From Quatrionicoccus australiensis (GTDB lineage: Bacteria; Pseudomonadota; Gammaproteobacteria; Burkholderiales; Rhodocyclaceae), in the NCBI RefSeq assembly GCF_020510425.1, contig NZ_JAHBAH010000001.1:1178001-1242000 (forward strand): 64,000 nucleotides of DNA, in the 5' to 3' direction. The first letter of the stretch is position 1. Every line of letters begins with the position of its first letter. A program made the translations under genes and the position numbers. Below the pieces are notes generated by a model. It had not been told where the DNA came from. It searched no databases and was given only the letters and a program-made list of their open reading frames with translations. Of this stretch, positions 7,898 to 16,078 are shown one piece after another.

Positions 7898-7968
7898 CCG
7901 CGACTGATTAGGTCGTTCCTGATCTCTAAATTTTGGCGTATACCGCTTCTTGTCGATAAGGAAATCTC

Positions 7969-8208
7969 ATGAATAAGTCTCTTCTCGTTGCTGCTCTGCT
8001 TGCTGTTGCCCTGACCGCTTGTGGCAAAAAAGAAGCCCCGGCTCCTGAAGCCGCTCCGGCTGCTGCTCCGGCTGCTGCCGCTCCGGCCGCTGCCCCGGCT
8101 GCTGAAGTCAAGCCGGCTGAAGCCGCTGCTCCGGCTGCTGCCCCGGCTGCTGAAGCCAAGCCGGCTGAAGCCGCTGCTCCGGCTGCTGCCCCGGCTGCTG
8201 CCAAGTAA
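7969..8208 (+). CDS. Small alanine/proline-rich lipoprotein
   Basis: 79 residues. The signal peptide MNKSLLVAALLAVALTAC ends in the lipobox LTAC (Cys18), so it is predicted to be lipidated. The mature part is almost only Ala, Pro, Glu and Lys, built of repeats such as KPAEAAAPAAAPAAEA. At DNA level a 43-bp block is repeated exactly at 8110-8152 and 8158-8200 (period 48 bp, 16 codons). A strong AAGGAAAT-like ribosome site and an intrinsic terminator suggest high expression. Its function is unknown; a spacer or envelope-tether role is a guess. Confidence 0.85.
   Translation: MNKSLLVAALLAVALTACGKKEAPAPEAAPAAAPAAAAPAAAPAAEVKPAEAAAPAAAPAAEAKPAEAAAPAAAPAAAK
8110..8200 (+). repeat. Tandem 48-bp repeat within the lipoprotein gene
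   Basis: Two identical 43-bp blocks spaced 48 bp apart, each encoding KPAEAAAPAAAPAA. Preserved frame suggests expansion by slippage or recombination. Confidence 0.85.
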
Positions 8209-8225
8209 TAGCTTTACAGCACAGC

Positions 8226-8253
8226 AAAAACGGAGCTTCGGCTCCGTTTTTTT
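8226..8253 (+). terminator. Intrinsic terminator
   Basis: AAAAACGGAGC, TTCG tetraloop, GCTCCG and seven T. The UUCG-type loop makes it strong. It ends the lipoprotein gene; the A-run on the other side also allows minus-strand termination for the MBL gene. Confidence 0.9.
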
Positions 8254-8266
8254 ATTGCCTGCTTTT

Positions 8267-9040
8267 TTATTGCCGGCTCAATTCTCGCCAGGCAAACCCG
8301 GCATCCTGCATGGCCACGCCGATCCACTCCTGCGCACAGCCCAGCACCTCGGCCAATGCCCTTGTCGCAAGCTCAGGCAAGTTATTCCGCTCACTCAGGT
8401 GAGCCGCCACCAGACACTGCAGCCGCGAGCAATCGATCTGCGCCAGCAAACCGGCCGCCATCGAATTCTCCAGATGACCGAGACGACCGGCAATGCGCCG
8501 CTTGAGCGACGCCGGATAGGACGAGTTGGCAAGCAGGCCGGCATCGTGATTGCACTCAAGAACCAGGCCGTCACAACCCGATAGAAGTTCGCAAACGTGC
8601 GGCGTGATTTCACCGATATCGGTCAAAACTCCCAAACGAAAACCCGCGCCGGCAAAGACGTACTGCACCGGTTCGCGCGCATCGTGCGGCACCGGAAAGG
8701 GCTGAACCTCAACTTCGCCGACCGAAAAGGAAGCATGGCTATCGATGATGCGCAGATCAAGCCCGGCATCATTTTCCCGGCAGGCCGCCCAGGTACCGTG
8801 CGTCAACCACACCGGCAAGCCATGCCTGCGGGCAAGGCGAAAAACGCCCGCCACGTGGTCACCATGTTCATGCGTCACAAGAATGCCGGACAGATCAGCC
8901 GGCGTTCGCCCGAGACTTTGCAGCCGGGCTACGGTATCCCGCAGCCCGAAACCGCAATCCAGCATCAGGCAGCTTGCCCCCGACTCGACGAGCAGCGCGT
9001 TTCCCGCACTGCCACTGCCGAGCGAAGCAAAGCGGATCAC
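8267..9040 (-). CDS. MBL-fold metallohydrolase (YycJ/WalJ-like)
   Basis: 257 residues starting MIRFASLGSGSAGNALLVES, the signature of the YycJ/WalJ subgroup of metallo-beta-lactamase hydrolases. The metal motif is HEHGDH near residue 57, and a later HDA segment and LECNHDAGLL provide further ligands. Family members are thought to be 5'-exonucleases or double-strand DNA exonucleases. The ATG overlaps the bamC stop by 4 bp (ATGA), so the two are translationally coupled. It is the last gene of a dapA-bamC-MBL operon. Confidence 0.85.
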   Translation of the reverse strand: MIRFASLGSGSAGNALLVESGASCLMLDCGFGLRDTVARLQSLGRTPADLSGILVTHEHGDHVAGVFRLARRHGLPVWLTHGTWAACRENDAGLDLRIIDSHASFSVGEVEVQPFPVPHDAREPVQYVFAGAGFRLGVLTDIGEITPHVCELLSGCDGLVLECNHDAGLLANSSYPASLKRRIAGRLGHLENSMAAGLLAQIDCSRLQCLVAAHLSERNNLPELATRALAEVLGCAQEWIGVAMQDAGFAWRELSRQ

Positions 9041-10164
9041 TGCAACTGCTGATAGAGCAGCGCGAGAATCTTCTTGGCGGTATCCGAACGATCCGTGCCA
9101 CCTTCGCTGGTCAGCACCTGCACCACCGTAATGGAGCCGACGTCGTTCAGGTGCACGCGATACTGCACCTTGCTGGAAGCCGCTGCGTCCTTGCCCTTCC
9201 AGAAAGCCAGCTTCGAGAAGAAACCGTCATCCTTCTTGGTGTTGTCGGCATCCGGGTCGACATAGCGCACGAAGTACAGGCCGCGCGAACGATCCCTGTC
9301 CTCGACGGTGAATCCAACGCGATCAAGCGCCAGACCAACCCGGCGCCAGGCGCGATCGAAACGCTCGAGAACTTCGAGCGTACCGGCGCCATCATCGGCC
9401 TTCGCCATCTTGGCACGCGGCTCGGCCTTGGCGGCGGCAATCGAGACTTCAGCACGCTTCTCCTCGGAGCCCAGGCGCACCATCAGGCGGCGCAGCATTT
9501 CAGCTTCGAGTTCCGGATCAGGCTGACGCGGCTGCCAACGGGTCTCATCCTTGGCAGAAGAGGTATAGACCTCTTCCATCGCGCGGTGGCTGATGAAAAT
9601 GTCCGTCGTACCAGGCTCAGCACCTGCTTCAAAACGGGTACGGAACTTGTCGCGCTCACCGGTCGAATACAGCGAATCGAGCAAGCCACCCAGGGTATTG
9701 CGAATGAAATCATCGCCGATCTTGGCACGATTTTCGGCCCAATCGGTTTCCATCACGCCAGCATCAGGAAGCTCCTGCTTGATGATGAAGCCGGTTTCCT
9801 GCCAGAAATCCTTGACGGTATCCCACAGCTTGTCGGCCGGCACCGCAACAACCAGCCAGCGCTGATTGCCGGAGCGCTCGACACGAACCTTGTCCACTTG
9901 CGGCAGGACGACGGAATTCTGAGCCTGGCCGGCAACCGAACGATCTGCGGTGTAAGCGGAGAAGGTGGCACTTCCCTTGCCATTGGCATCCGGCACGGCA
10001 TAACGGTCATCACGCGCCACCTGCGACAGGTCGGGCGGCACTTCAAGCGTCGGGACCTTGCCCGCCGACTTGTAGTCGATCTTGCGGGCTTCGGGAATCA
10101 TGCTGCAGCCGGTCAGGGCCAGAACCAGCAGGGAAAGGGAAAGGCTGTGCAGCCGACGATTCAT
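9037..10164 (-). CDS. bamC: Outer membrane protein assembly factor BamC
   Basis: Lipoprotein of the BAM complex that inserts beta-barrel proteins. The signal MNRRLHSLSLSLLVLALTGC gives lipidated Cys20. The conserved unstructured N-terminal lasso follows (DYKSAGKVPTLEVPPDL as YKSAG...LEVPPDL), then two helix-grip domains. 375 residues, in range for betaproteobacterial BamC. The start at 10164 is set by the signal peptide. It lies 16 bp downstream of dapA, the same order as dapA-bamC in E. coli, and overlaps the MBL gene by 4 bp. Confidence 0.93.
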   Translation of the reverse strand: MNRRLHSLSLSLLVLALTGCSMIPEARKIDYKSAGKVPTLEVPPDLSQVARDDRYAVPDANGKGSATFSAYTADRSVAGQAQNSVVLPQVDKVRVERSGNQRWLVVAVPADKLWDTVKDFWQETGFIIKQELPDAGVMETDWAENRAKIGDDFIRNTLGGLLDSLYSTGERDKFRTRFEAGAEPGTTDIFISHRAMEEVYTSSAKDETRWQPRQPDPELEAEMLRRLMVRLGSEEKRAEVSIAAAKAEPRAKMAKADDGAGTLEVLERFDRAWRRVGLALDRVGFTVEDRDRSRGLYFVRYVDPDADNTKKDDGFFSKLAFWKGKDAAASSKVQYRVHLNDVGSITVVQVLTSEGGTDRSDTAKKILALLYQQLQ

Positions 10165-10180
10165 GGTTACTTCGCTCCGC

Positions 10181-11059
10181 TCAGGCAATGACACCAGCCA
10201 GACGCATGGCGGCAAGCACACGCGGCTGGTTGGCTTCGGACAGGGTGGTCAGGGGCAGGCGGATGGCGTTGGCGGTAAGGCCCAACTTGTGCACCGCCCA
10301 CTTGACCGGAATCGGATTGGCTTCGCAGAACAGATCGCGATGCAGACCAAGCAGCTTGAAATGGATTTCACGTGCCTTGGCAACATCACCGGCAGCAGCG
10401 GCAACGCACATTTCATGCATCAGGCGCGGCGCGACATTGGCGGTCACCGAGATATTGCCGTGGAAGCCGAGCATGATCGAGGCGATGCAGGTCATGTCGT
10501 CGCCACTGTACAGCGCGAAATCCTTCGGAGCGCGGGCGATCAGATCGCTGGCACGATCCAGGTTGCCGGTCGCATCCTTGACACCGACGATACCGGGCAC
10601 TTCGGCCAGGCGCAGAATGGTGTCGTTGCTCATGTCGGCAACGGTACGGCCCGGTACGTTATAGAGCAGGACCGGCAGTTCGACGGCTTCGGCGATCGCC
10701 TTGAAATGGCGGTAGAGACCTTCCTGCGTCGGCTTGTTGTAGTAAGGCACGACCGACAGCCCCATGGTTGCGCCGGCACGCCGCGCAAACTCGGTCAGTT
10801 CGATGGCTTCCGCCGTCGAATTGGCGCCGGTTCCGGCAATCACGGGAATACGACCAGCCGCATGATCAACCGTCACGCGGATCAATTCGCAGTGTTCCTC
10901 GACGTTGACCGTCGGCGACTCACCCGTCGTACCGACAACGACGATCGCATCGCTTCCTTCTTGCACATGGAAGTCGACCAGGTTGCGCAGGGCGTTCAAA
11001 TCGAGGCTGCCATCCTCGTGCATGGGGGTGACAATGGCGACAATGGATCCAGTAATCAT
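10181..11059 (-). CDS. dapA: 4-hydroxy-tetrahydrodipicolinate synthase
   Basis: Condenses pyruvate with aspartate semialdehyde, the first committed step of the lysine/diaminopimelate pathway. 292 residues from [13 protein letters not shown]. Visible motifs are GTTGESPTV (substrate loop), YNVPGRT (catalytic Tyr) and GVKDATGNL with the Schiff-base Lys. Length and motifs are fully typical. First gene of the dapA-bamC-MBL unit. The preceding tilS-accA genes are 79 bp away on the same strand. Confidence 0.97.
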   Translation of the reverse strand: MITGSIVAIVTPMHEDGSLDLNALRNLVDFHVQEGSDAIVVVGTTGESPTVNVEEHCELIRVTVDHAAGRIPVIAGTGANSTAEAIELTEFARRAGATMGLSVVPYYNKPTQEGLYRHFKAIAEAVELPVLLYNVPGRTVADMSNDTILRLAEVPGIVGVKDATGNLDRASDLIARAPKDFALYSGDDMTCIASIMLGFHGNISVTANVAPRLMHEMCVAAAAGDVAKAREIHFKLLGLHRDLFCEANPIPVKWAVHKLGLTANAIRLPLTTLSEANQPRVLAAMRLAGVIA

Positions 11060-11138
11060 GGCCTTGTTTGCGAGATGATAATTTGTCGATTGTAACTGAA
11101 GGGTCGGAACTGCGGATAGCAGGCTGGGTAACAGATTG

Positions 11139-12119
11139 TTATTTTTGCGGCAGCCAGTGCAATTGCCGATCGGCAACCCGCATGACGCCATCCGGCAGTT
11201 GCAGCACAGGATGACGGTCGGGGGCCGCGGCAAGCAGTTGCCGGGCAAATTCGTCGAGACGCGAGGCAACCGGCACCTGCCAGCCCAATGTACGAAGACG
11301 ATGGCGCAGCAGGTTTTTCAGACGCGGCACTGGCAATTGCCGCAAACGCGACATGGAAGCAGAAGACCCGTTGATTTCGCGGACATTTTGCCAGTCGACC
11401 GCTGCCAGCTCGGCAAGCAGCTCATCCGCCTCGCCGAAGTGCGTCGCCGCCTGCGCCAGAGTCGCCTCGACCGCTGGAAAGCGCTGCCGCAGCAACGGCA
11501 CGACCTCGTGCCGCAAGAAATTGCGCGAATACCGGGTATCCGCATTGCTCTCGTCTTCAATCCAGCGCAAACCATGTTGCTGCGCATAACCCTCCAGCAC
11601 ACTGCGATGGACACCGAGCAAGGGGCGCAACAGATTCACGCCGGCCACGCGGCGCACGGCTGGCATGCCGGAAGCACCGGTCACACCGGCACCGCGCAAC
11701 AGATTAAACAGGAGGGTTTCGGCTTGATCGCCCTGATGGTGGGCAAGCACCAGATTGTCCGCACCACACTGAGTCAGGGCAGCATAGCGTGCAGCCCGCG
11801 CCGCAGCCTCAAGACCGAGGCCGCTCTGCCGGTCGACGCTGACCCGGACAATTTTGAGCAAAACCGGGAGTCGACCGCAAAAATCGCTGCAGAATCCGGC
11901 CCAGGCATCGGCATGCGCTGACAAACCATGGTGAACGTGCATGGCCGTCAGGCGTTCGCCCAGCCCCAGGCGACTCAGGACATGCAACAGGACAACCGAG
12001 TCGCAACCACCGGACAGGCCGACACAAAGTGATTCGGCCGGCGCCAGGCGGGCGGCGACAAAAGCGCCGACCCGTCCGGGCAGATCGTCAGCTGACGGCT
12101 TGTTCCTTGAAGCGGCCAT
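11139..12119 (-). CDS. tilS: tRNA(Ile)-lysidine synthetase
   Basis: Attaches lysine to C34 of the AUA-decoding tRNA-Ile with ATP. 326 residues. The N-terminal PP-loop [13 protein letters not shown] binds ATP, followed by MHVHHGLS and [13 protein letters not shown], the family signatures. The C-terminal part is short compared with E. coli TilS (432), leaving little of the second C-terminal domain; this is common in several bacteria. The start overlaps the end of accA by 32 bp, implying translational coupling. Confidence 0.93.
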   Translation of the reverse strand: MAASRNKPSADDLPGRVGAFVAARLAPAESLCVGLSGGCDSVVLLHVLSRLGLGERLTAMHVHHGLSAHADAWAGFCSDFCGRLPVLLKIVRVSVDRQSGLGLEAAARAARYAALTQCGADNLVLAHHQGDQAETLLFNLLRGAGVTGASGMPAVRRVAGVNLLRPLLGVHRSVLEGYAQQHGLRWIEDESNADTRYSRNFLRHEVVPLLRQRFPAVEATLAQAATHFGEADELLAELAAVDWQNVREINGSSASMSRLRQLPVPRLKNLLRHRLRTLGWQVPVASRLDEFARQLLAAAPDRHPVLQLPDGVMRVADRQLHWLPQK

Positions 12120-13056
12120 AACTCATCAGCCGCTCGTAGCGGGTTGCCAGAAGCTCGTCGGTCGGCATCGAGGAAAGCTGCTTGAGCGCTTCCTGCAGCG
12201 CCTTCTTCAGCGACTGCGCCATGGCCGGGTGATCGCGATGCGCACCGCCAAGCGGCTCGGGCACGATCTTGTCGATCAGGCCCAGGGTCTTCAGGCGTTG
12301 CGCCGTGATCCCCATGGTTTCAGCGGCATCCGGTGCACGCTCGGCACTCTTCCAGAGAATGGAAGCACAGCCTTCCGGCGAAATCACCGAATAGGTCGAG
12401 TACTGCAGCATCTGCACCGTATCGCCGACGGCAATCGCCAGCGCACCGCCGGAACCGCCTTCACCGATGATGGTGACGATGACCGGCACCTTGAGCTCGG
12501 CCATCACGTAAAGATTGCGACCGATCGCTTCGGACTGGCCACGCTCTTCGGCATCGATGCCAGGATAGGCACCCGGCGTATCGACGAAGGTCAGCACCGG
12601 AATGCCGAACTTCTCGGCCAGCTTCATCAGGCGCAGGGCCTTGCGATAGCCTTCCGGACGCGGCATGCCGAAGTTGCGATAGATCTTTTCCTTGGTGTCG
12701 CGCCCTTTCTGGTGGCCGATCACCATCACCGGCTGGCCGTTGAAACGGGCCAGACCGCCGACAATGGCGTGGTCGTCGGCAAAGGCACGGTCACCGTGCA
12801 ATTCTTCGAAATCGGTGAAGATCAGCGACAGGTAGTCCAGCGTATAGGGGCGCTGCGGGTGGCGGGCCACCTGCGAAATCTGCCAGGGCGAAAGCTTGGC
12901 GTAAATATCCTTGGTCAGCTGGTTGCCCTTTTTCTCCAGCCGCTCGATTTCTTCAGAGATATCGACGGCGGAATCATCCTGGACAAAACGCAACTCTTCG
13001 ATTTTAGCTTCGAGGTCGGCGATGGACGACTCGAAGTCGAGGAAACTTGTTTTCAT
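12088..13056 (-). CDS. accA: Acetyl-CoA carboxylase carboxyltransferase subunit alpha
   Basis: Alpha subunit of the carboxyltransferase that makes malonyl-CoA for fatty acid synthesis; partners with AccD. 322 residues starting [21 protein letters not shown], with an N-terminal coiled coil and then the crotonase-like domain ([19 protein letters not shown] region as [19 protein letters not shown] oxyanion region). Full length and typical. Co-oriented and overlapping with tilS, an arrangement seen in many betaproteobacteria. Confidence 0.97.
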   Translation of the reverse strand: MKTSFLDFESSIADLEAKIEELRFVQDDSAVDISEEIERLEKKGNQLTKDIYAKLSPWQISQVARHPQRPYTLDYLSLIFTDFEELHGDRAFADDHAIVGGLARFNGQPVMVIGHQKGRDTKEKIYRNFGMPRPEGYRKALRLMKLAEKFGIPVLTFVDTPGAYPGIDAEERGQSEAIGRNLYVMAELKVPVIVTIIGEGGSGGALAIAVGDTVQMLQYSTYSVISPEGCASILWKSAERAPDAAETMGITAQRLKTLGLIDKIVPEPLGGAHRDHPAMAQSLKKALQEALKQLSSMPTDELLATRYERLMSYGRFKEQAVS

Positions 13057-13241
13057 GGACAGCTCGGTTTCTGGATCGGCGTGTATTTTACCCTAAAGGA
13101 TTGCCGGACCCGATTTCAATGTTTCACGAACGGCGTATCTACCGCCAAAGCACCGCCAAACCGCGAAAAGACGCCAATCGAGATAACGAAAGTCGGCGGA
13201 TTTTGCTACCATCTTTGAAAACAAGACGAAGAAAGCAAGAC

Positions 13242-14408
13242 ATGCCTGTTGATGACCTGTTGTTCCTTCACCCATTGCTGGGCGCGGACGACTCCTGGTC
13301 CGGTTATCTGGTGGAAACTGCAGCAGATGCCACGCCGGAAGGAAAAACACTCGCCCGGCTTTGCCAAAATCCGACCGTTGCCGAATTCGACCATCGTCAG
13401 CCCTGGTTGCTGCCGACCCAAACGGGAGTGGACAACAAGAGCCTGATCAGCAATCTGGTTCAGGTATTCACATCAGCAAAGCTCGCCACCTCCAAGGAAC
13501 ACGAAGAAAACCTGCGCAAGGGACGCAACACACTGGGCCTCACCCTCGCATCTGGTGAAAAACTCCCGATGACCGGCACCTGGGATTACTTGCTGCTCAG
13601 CGCCAGTCATGCGCGCACGCTGCCGCCATTTACGCTGCTCGGACAGGCCAGCCGGACCATCATCGTTGTCACCGACGTACACAGCCACGCCGATTACACC
13701 TGGAGCCAGGGCAATGCCTGCTCATTGTCCACGGCTGAATTCCTGCTGAGCCGAAACAGCGCTGGCAAACGGGCCGACATGACCCGGATCAAATTGCTCG
13801 AGATGCTTGCCCTGATTGCCGAAGATGCCGACACGGCAGCCATTGAAGGGATTTTCCGGCAGGAGCCCAAGCTCTCCTACAGCCTGCTGCGCCTGGTCAA
13901 CTCGGCAGCTCTCGCGCCGCGTAGTCCGATTACCAGCTTTACCCAGGCCATCAACCTGCTCGGCCGCCGGCAACTGCAACGCTGGCTGCAACTCTTGGTC
14001 TATGCCGACCCCGACAACGGGCACCACCCCAACCCGCTACTGCAGAAGGCGGCAGCGCGCGGCCGCCTGCTTGAACTGCTGGCTCCGGCCCTGACCCCAG
14101 CCCTGACGGTCGACAACCCCGGAGATGCCGCTTTCATGATCGGCGTATTCTCGCTGCTTGATGCCCTGCTCAACATGTCGATGAGCGAAATCTTGCAGCA
14201 GCTCCCCTTGCAGGAAGTCGTGCATCAGGCACTGGCCGAACATGCCGGCCCACTCGGTCAACTGCTGCAGGCGATCAATTCTGCCGAAAGCCGTGACCTC
14301 AAGACTGCGGCCCGCCAGCTTGATGCGCTGTCGATCAGTGGCGAAACCTTCCTCGAAGCCCAACTCACTGCGCTGAGCTGGGCCGCGAAGATCCACCCGG
14401 CCCCCTGA
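13242..14408 (+). CDS. HDOD-domain protein
   Basis: 388 residues. The C-terminal half (from about residue 190: LLEMLALIAEDADTAAI, then FRQEPKLSYSLLRLVNSAAL and LLGRRQLQRWLQLL) is a clear HDOD domain, related to HD phosphohydrolases but without the metal-binding HD pair. The N-terminal 180 residues correspond in position to the degenerate EAL half of YuxH-type proteins but show no EAL catalytic motif. Likely a signalling protein linked to c-di-GMP or stress networks. The ATG at 13242 follows AAGAAAGCAAGAC, a weak site. Its stop lies 3 bp from that of the convergent MBL gene. Confidence 0.75.
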   Translation: MPVDDLLFLHPLLGADDSWSGYLVETAADATPEGKTLARLCQNPTVAEFDHRQPWLLPTQTGVDNKSLISNLVQVFTSAKLATSKEHEENLRKGRNTLGLTLASGEKLPMTGTWDYLLLSASHARTLPPFTLLGQASRTIIVVTDVHSHADYTWSQGNACSLSTAEFLLSRNSAGKRADMTRIKLLEMLALIAEDADTAAIEGIFRQEPKLSYSLLRLVNSAALAPRSPITSFTQAINLLGRRQLQRWLQLLVYADPDNGHHPNPLLQKAAARGRLLELLAPALTPALTVDNPGDAAFMIGVFSLLDALLNMSMSEILQQLPLQEVVHQALAEHAGPLGQLLQAINSAESRDLKTAARQLDALSISGETFLEAQLTALSWAAKIHPAP

Positions 14409-14411
14409 TAC

Positions 14412-15053
14412 TCAGCCGAAGCGGCCGCTCAGGAAGGGGTTGTAGCGGCGCTCTTCGCCAAATGTAGACATCGGCCCGTGCCCCGGCACGAAGTCGGTTT
14501 CATCGCCGAGCGGGAAGAGCTGTTCCTTAATCGAACGCAGCAGCGTGTCGTGATCGCCCTTGGGAAAATCGGTCCGCCCGATCGATCCCTGGAACAGCAC
14601 ATCGCCGACTTGCGCCAGATGGCTGGGCGCATGATGAAAAACAACGTGACCCGGCGTATGCCCCGGACAATGCAGCACGTCCAGTTCGACCTCGCCGAAG
14701 GCAACCTTGTCGCCCCCCTTCAGCCAGCGCGTCGGCTCGAAGGTCCGGACATTCGGGAAGCCGAACATCTTGCTCTGTTGCGGCATGCCTTCGATCCAGA
14801 AACGATCATCCTCGTGCGGCCCCTCCACCGGTACGGCAACCCGCTCCAGGAGCGCCGCCACACCGCCGGCATGATCGATATGACCATGCGTGACAAGAAT
14901 CTTGGCCAGCGTCAGCTTTTCCTCGGCCAACACCTGCAGGATGCGTTCGACATCGCCGCCCGGATCAATCACCGCAGCCTGACGGGTCTTTTCGCACCAG
15001 AAGATGGTGCAGTTCTGTTCAAAGGGGGTAACCGGAACAATGGTGTAGCGCAT
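14412..15053 (-). CDS. MBL-fold hydrolase, glyoxalase-II-like (GloB family)
   Basis: 213 residues from MRYTIVPVTPFEQNC. Metal motif HGHIDHAGG near residue 57, later HCPGHTPGH, then VLFQGSIGRTDFPKGD and FVPGHGP, all typical of the YcbL/GloB-like hydroxyacylglutathione hydrolase group. It is shorter than classical GloB and lacks its C-terminal substrate domain, so the substrate is uncertain (type II glyoxalase or a related thioesterase). The start at 15053 gives the family N-terminus. It sits between two HDOD genes. Confidence 0.88.
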   Translation of the reverse strand: MRYTIVPVTPFEQNCTIFWCEKTRQAAVIDPGGDVERILQVLAEEKLTLAKILVTHGHIDHAGGVAALLERVAVPVEGPHEDDRFWIEGMPQQSKMFGFPNVRTFEPTRWLKGGDKVAFGEVELDVLHCPGHTPGHVVFHHAPSHLAQVGDVLFQGSIGRTDFPKGDHDTLLRSIKEQLFPLGDETDFVPGHGPMSTFGEERRYNPFLSGRFG

Positions 15054-15172
15054 GGCAAAAACCGGGGAGATTGAGCAGGCCCGATTATCGCATGCGCCCT
15101 TGCCCGGCGAGAGCACCGCCCTTACACTCTGCGCACCGGAGAGACAGCCGTTTACTGAAGGATGACAAATAA

Positions 15173-16030
15173 ATGATCGACCATCCATTGCCCGACATTG
15201 ACAGCTGGGTGCTGTTTTTCAGCAACAACACCCTGCCGGTACTGCGCGTCACCAAGCGCCGGATCAGTGAAATGCGGCAAAACCTGGACCGCGTCGATGC
15301 CCGCGAACTGGCCCGCGTCATCCTGCAGGATCCGATCATGACCGTCCGCGTTCTGGCCTATATCCAGCCGATGCGCGGTCGCTCGCTGCAACACGACATC
15401 ACGACCATCGCCAGCGCGGTGATGATGGCCGGCATCGAACCCTTCTTCAAACGCTTCGACGAGTTGCTGACCATCGAAGATCAGTTGAAAGACGCCGACA
15501 CCCACGCCCTGCTCGGCATCCTGCAGATCAGCCGGCGCGCCCAGCGTGCCGCCGACTATGCCCAGGAATGGGCAATCTGGCGCCACGACATCAACATGGA
15601 AGAAGTTCGCATCGCTGCGCTGCTGCACGATCTGGCGGAAATCCTGGTGTGGTGTTCGGCACCGGCGCTCGGCCTCGACATTCTTGCTCGCCAGAAGGCG
15701 CAGCCCTCCTTGCGCAGCGCCGAAGCCCAGCGTCAGGTACTGGGTCTGACCTTCCAGGATATCCAGCTTGAGCTTTGCCGCGTCTGGCATCTGCCGGAAC
15801 TGCTGCTGCGCCTGATCGACGACGATCATCTCGGCAATCCGCGCGTCCAGAATGTTGCCCTGGCCGTACGCCTTGCCCGTCACTCGGCGCACGGCTGGGA
15901 GAATCCGGCCCTGCCTGACGACTACAAGGGCATCGGCCAGCTGCTCAATATCACACCGGAAACGGTGCGCCAGCGTCTCGGACTTGAACCGATGCCGGCC
16001 CGTGAAGCCGACGGCAACGACGGCCTGTAA
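15173..16030 (+). CDS. HDOD-domain signalling protein
   Basis: 285 residues. HDOD core from about residue 20 to 220: VTKRRISEMRQNLDRVDARELARVILQDPIMTVRVLAY (landmarks VTKRRISEM and ILQDPIMTVRVL), then DINMEEVRIAALLHDLAEILVW with an HD-like LHDLAE. A C-terminal segment carries LLNITPETVRQRLG. It retains one HD-like dipeptide but not the full metal-binding set. It is the second HDOD gene within 3 kb, with the GloB-like gene between. GAAGGATGAC precedes the ATG. No output domain is attached. Confidence 0.82.
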   Translation: MIDHPLPDIDSWVLFFSNNTLPVLRVTKRRISEMRQNLDRVDARELARVILQDPIMTVRVLAYIQPMRGRSLQHDITTIASAVMMAGIEPFFKRFDELLTIEDQLKDADTHALLGILQISRRAQRAADYAQEWAIWRHDINMEEVRIAALLHDLAEILVWCSAPALGLDILARQKAQPSLRSAEAQRQVLGLTFQDIQLELCRVWHLPELLLRLIDDDHLGNPRVQNVALAVRLARHSAHGWENPALPDDYKGIGQLLNITPETVRQRLGLEPMPAREADGNDGL

Positions 16031-16040
16031 AAAAGAGAAG

Positions 16041-16069
16041 GCCGGCTCGCCACAAGGGCAAGCCGGCCG
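16041..16069 (-). terminator. Intrinsic terminator of uup
   Basis: Long GGCCGGCT/AGCCGGCC stem followed on the minus strand by TTCTCTTTTTT (16030-16040). It lies between the convergent HDOD and uup genes. Confidence 0.8.
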
Positions 16070-16078
16070 GGCATCGAA

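Noticed and set aside
13242-14408. Full EAL-HDOD (YuxH-like) protein
   Set aside because: The N-terminal part lacks the EAL motif and the barrel signatures, so only HDOD is claimed.
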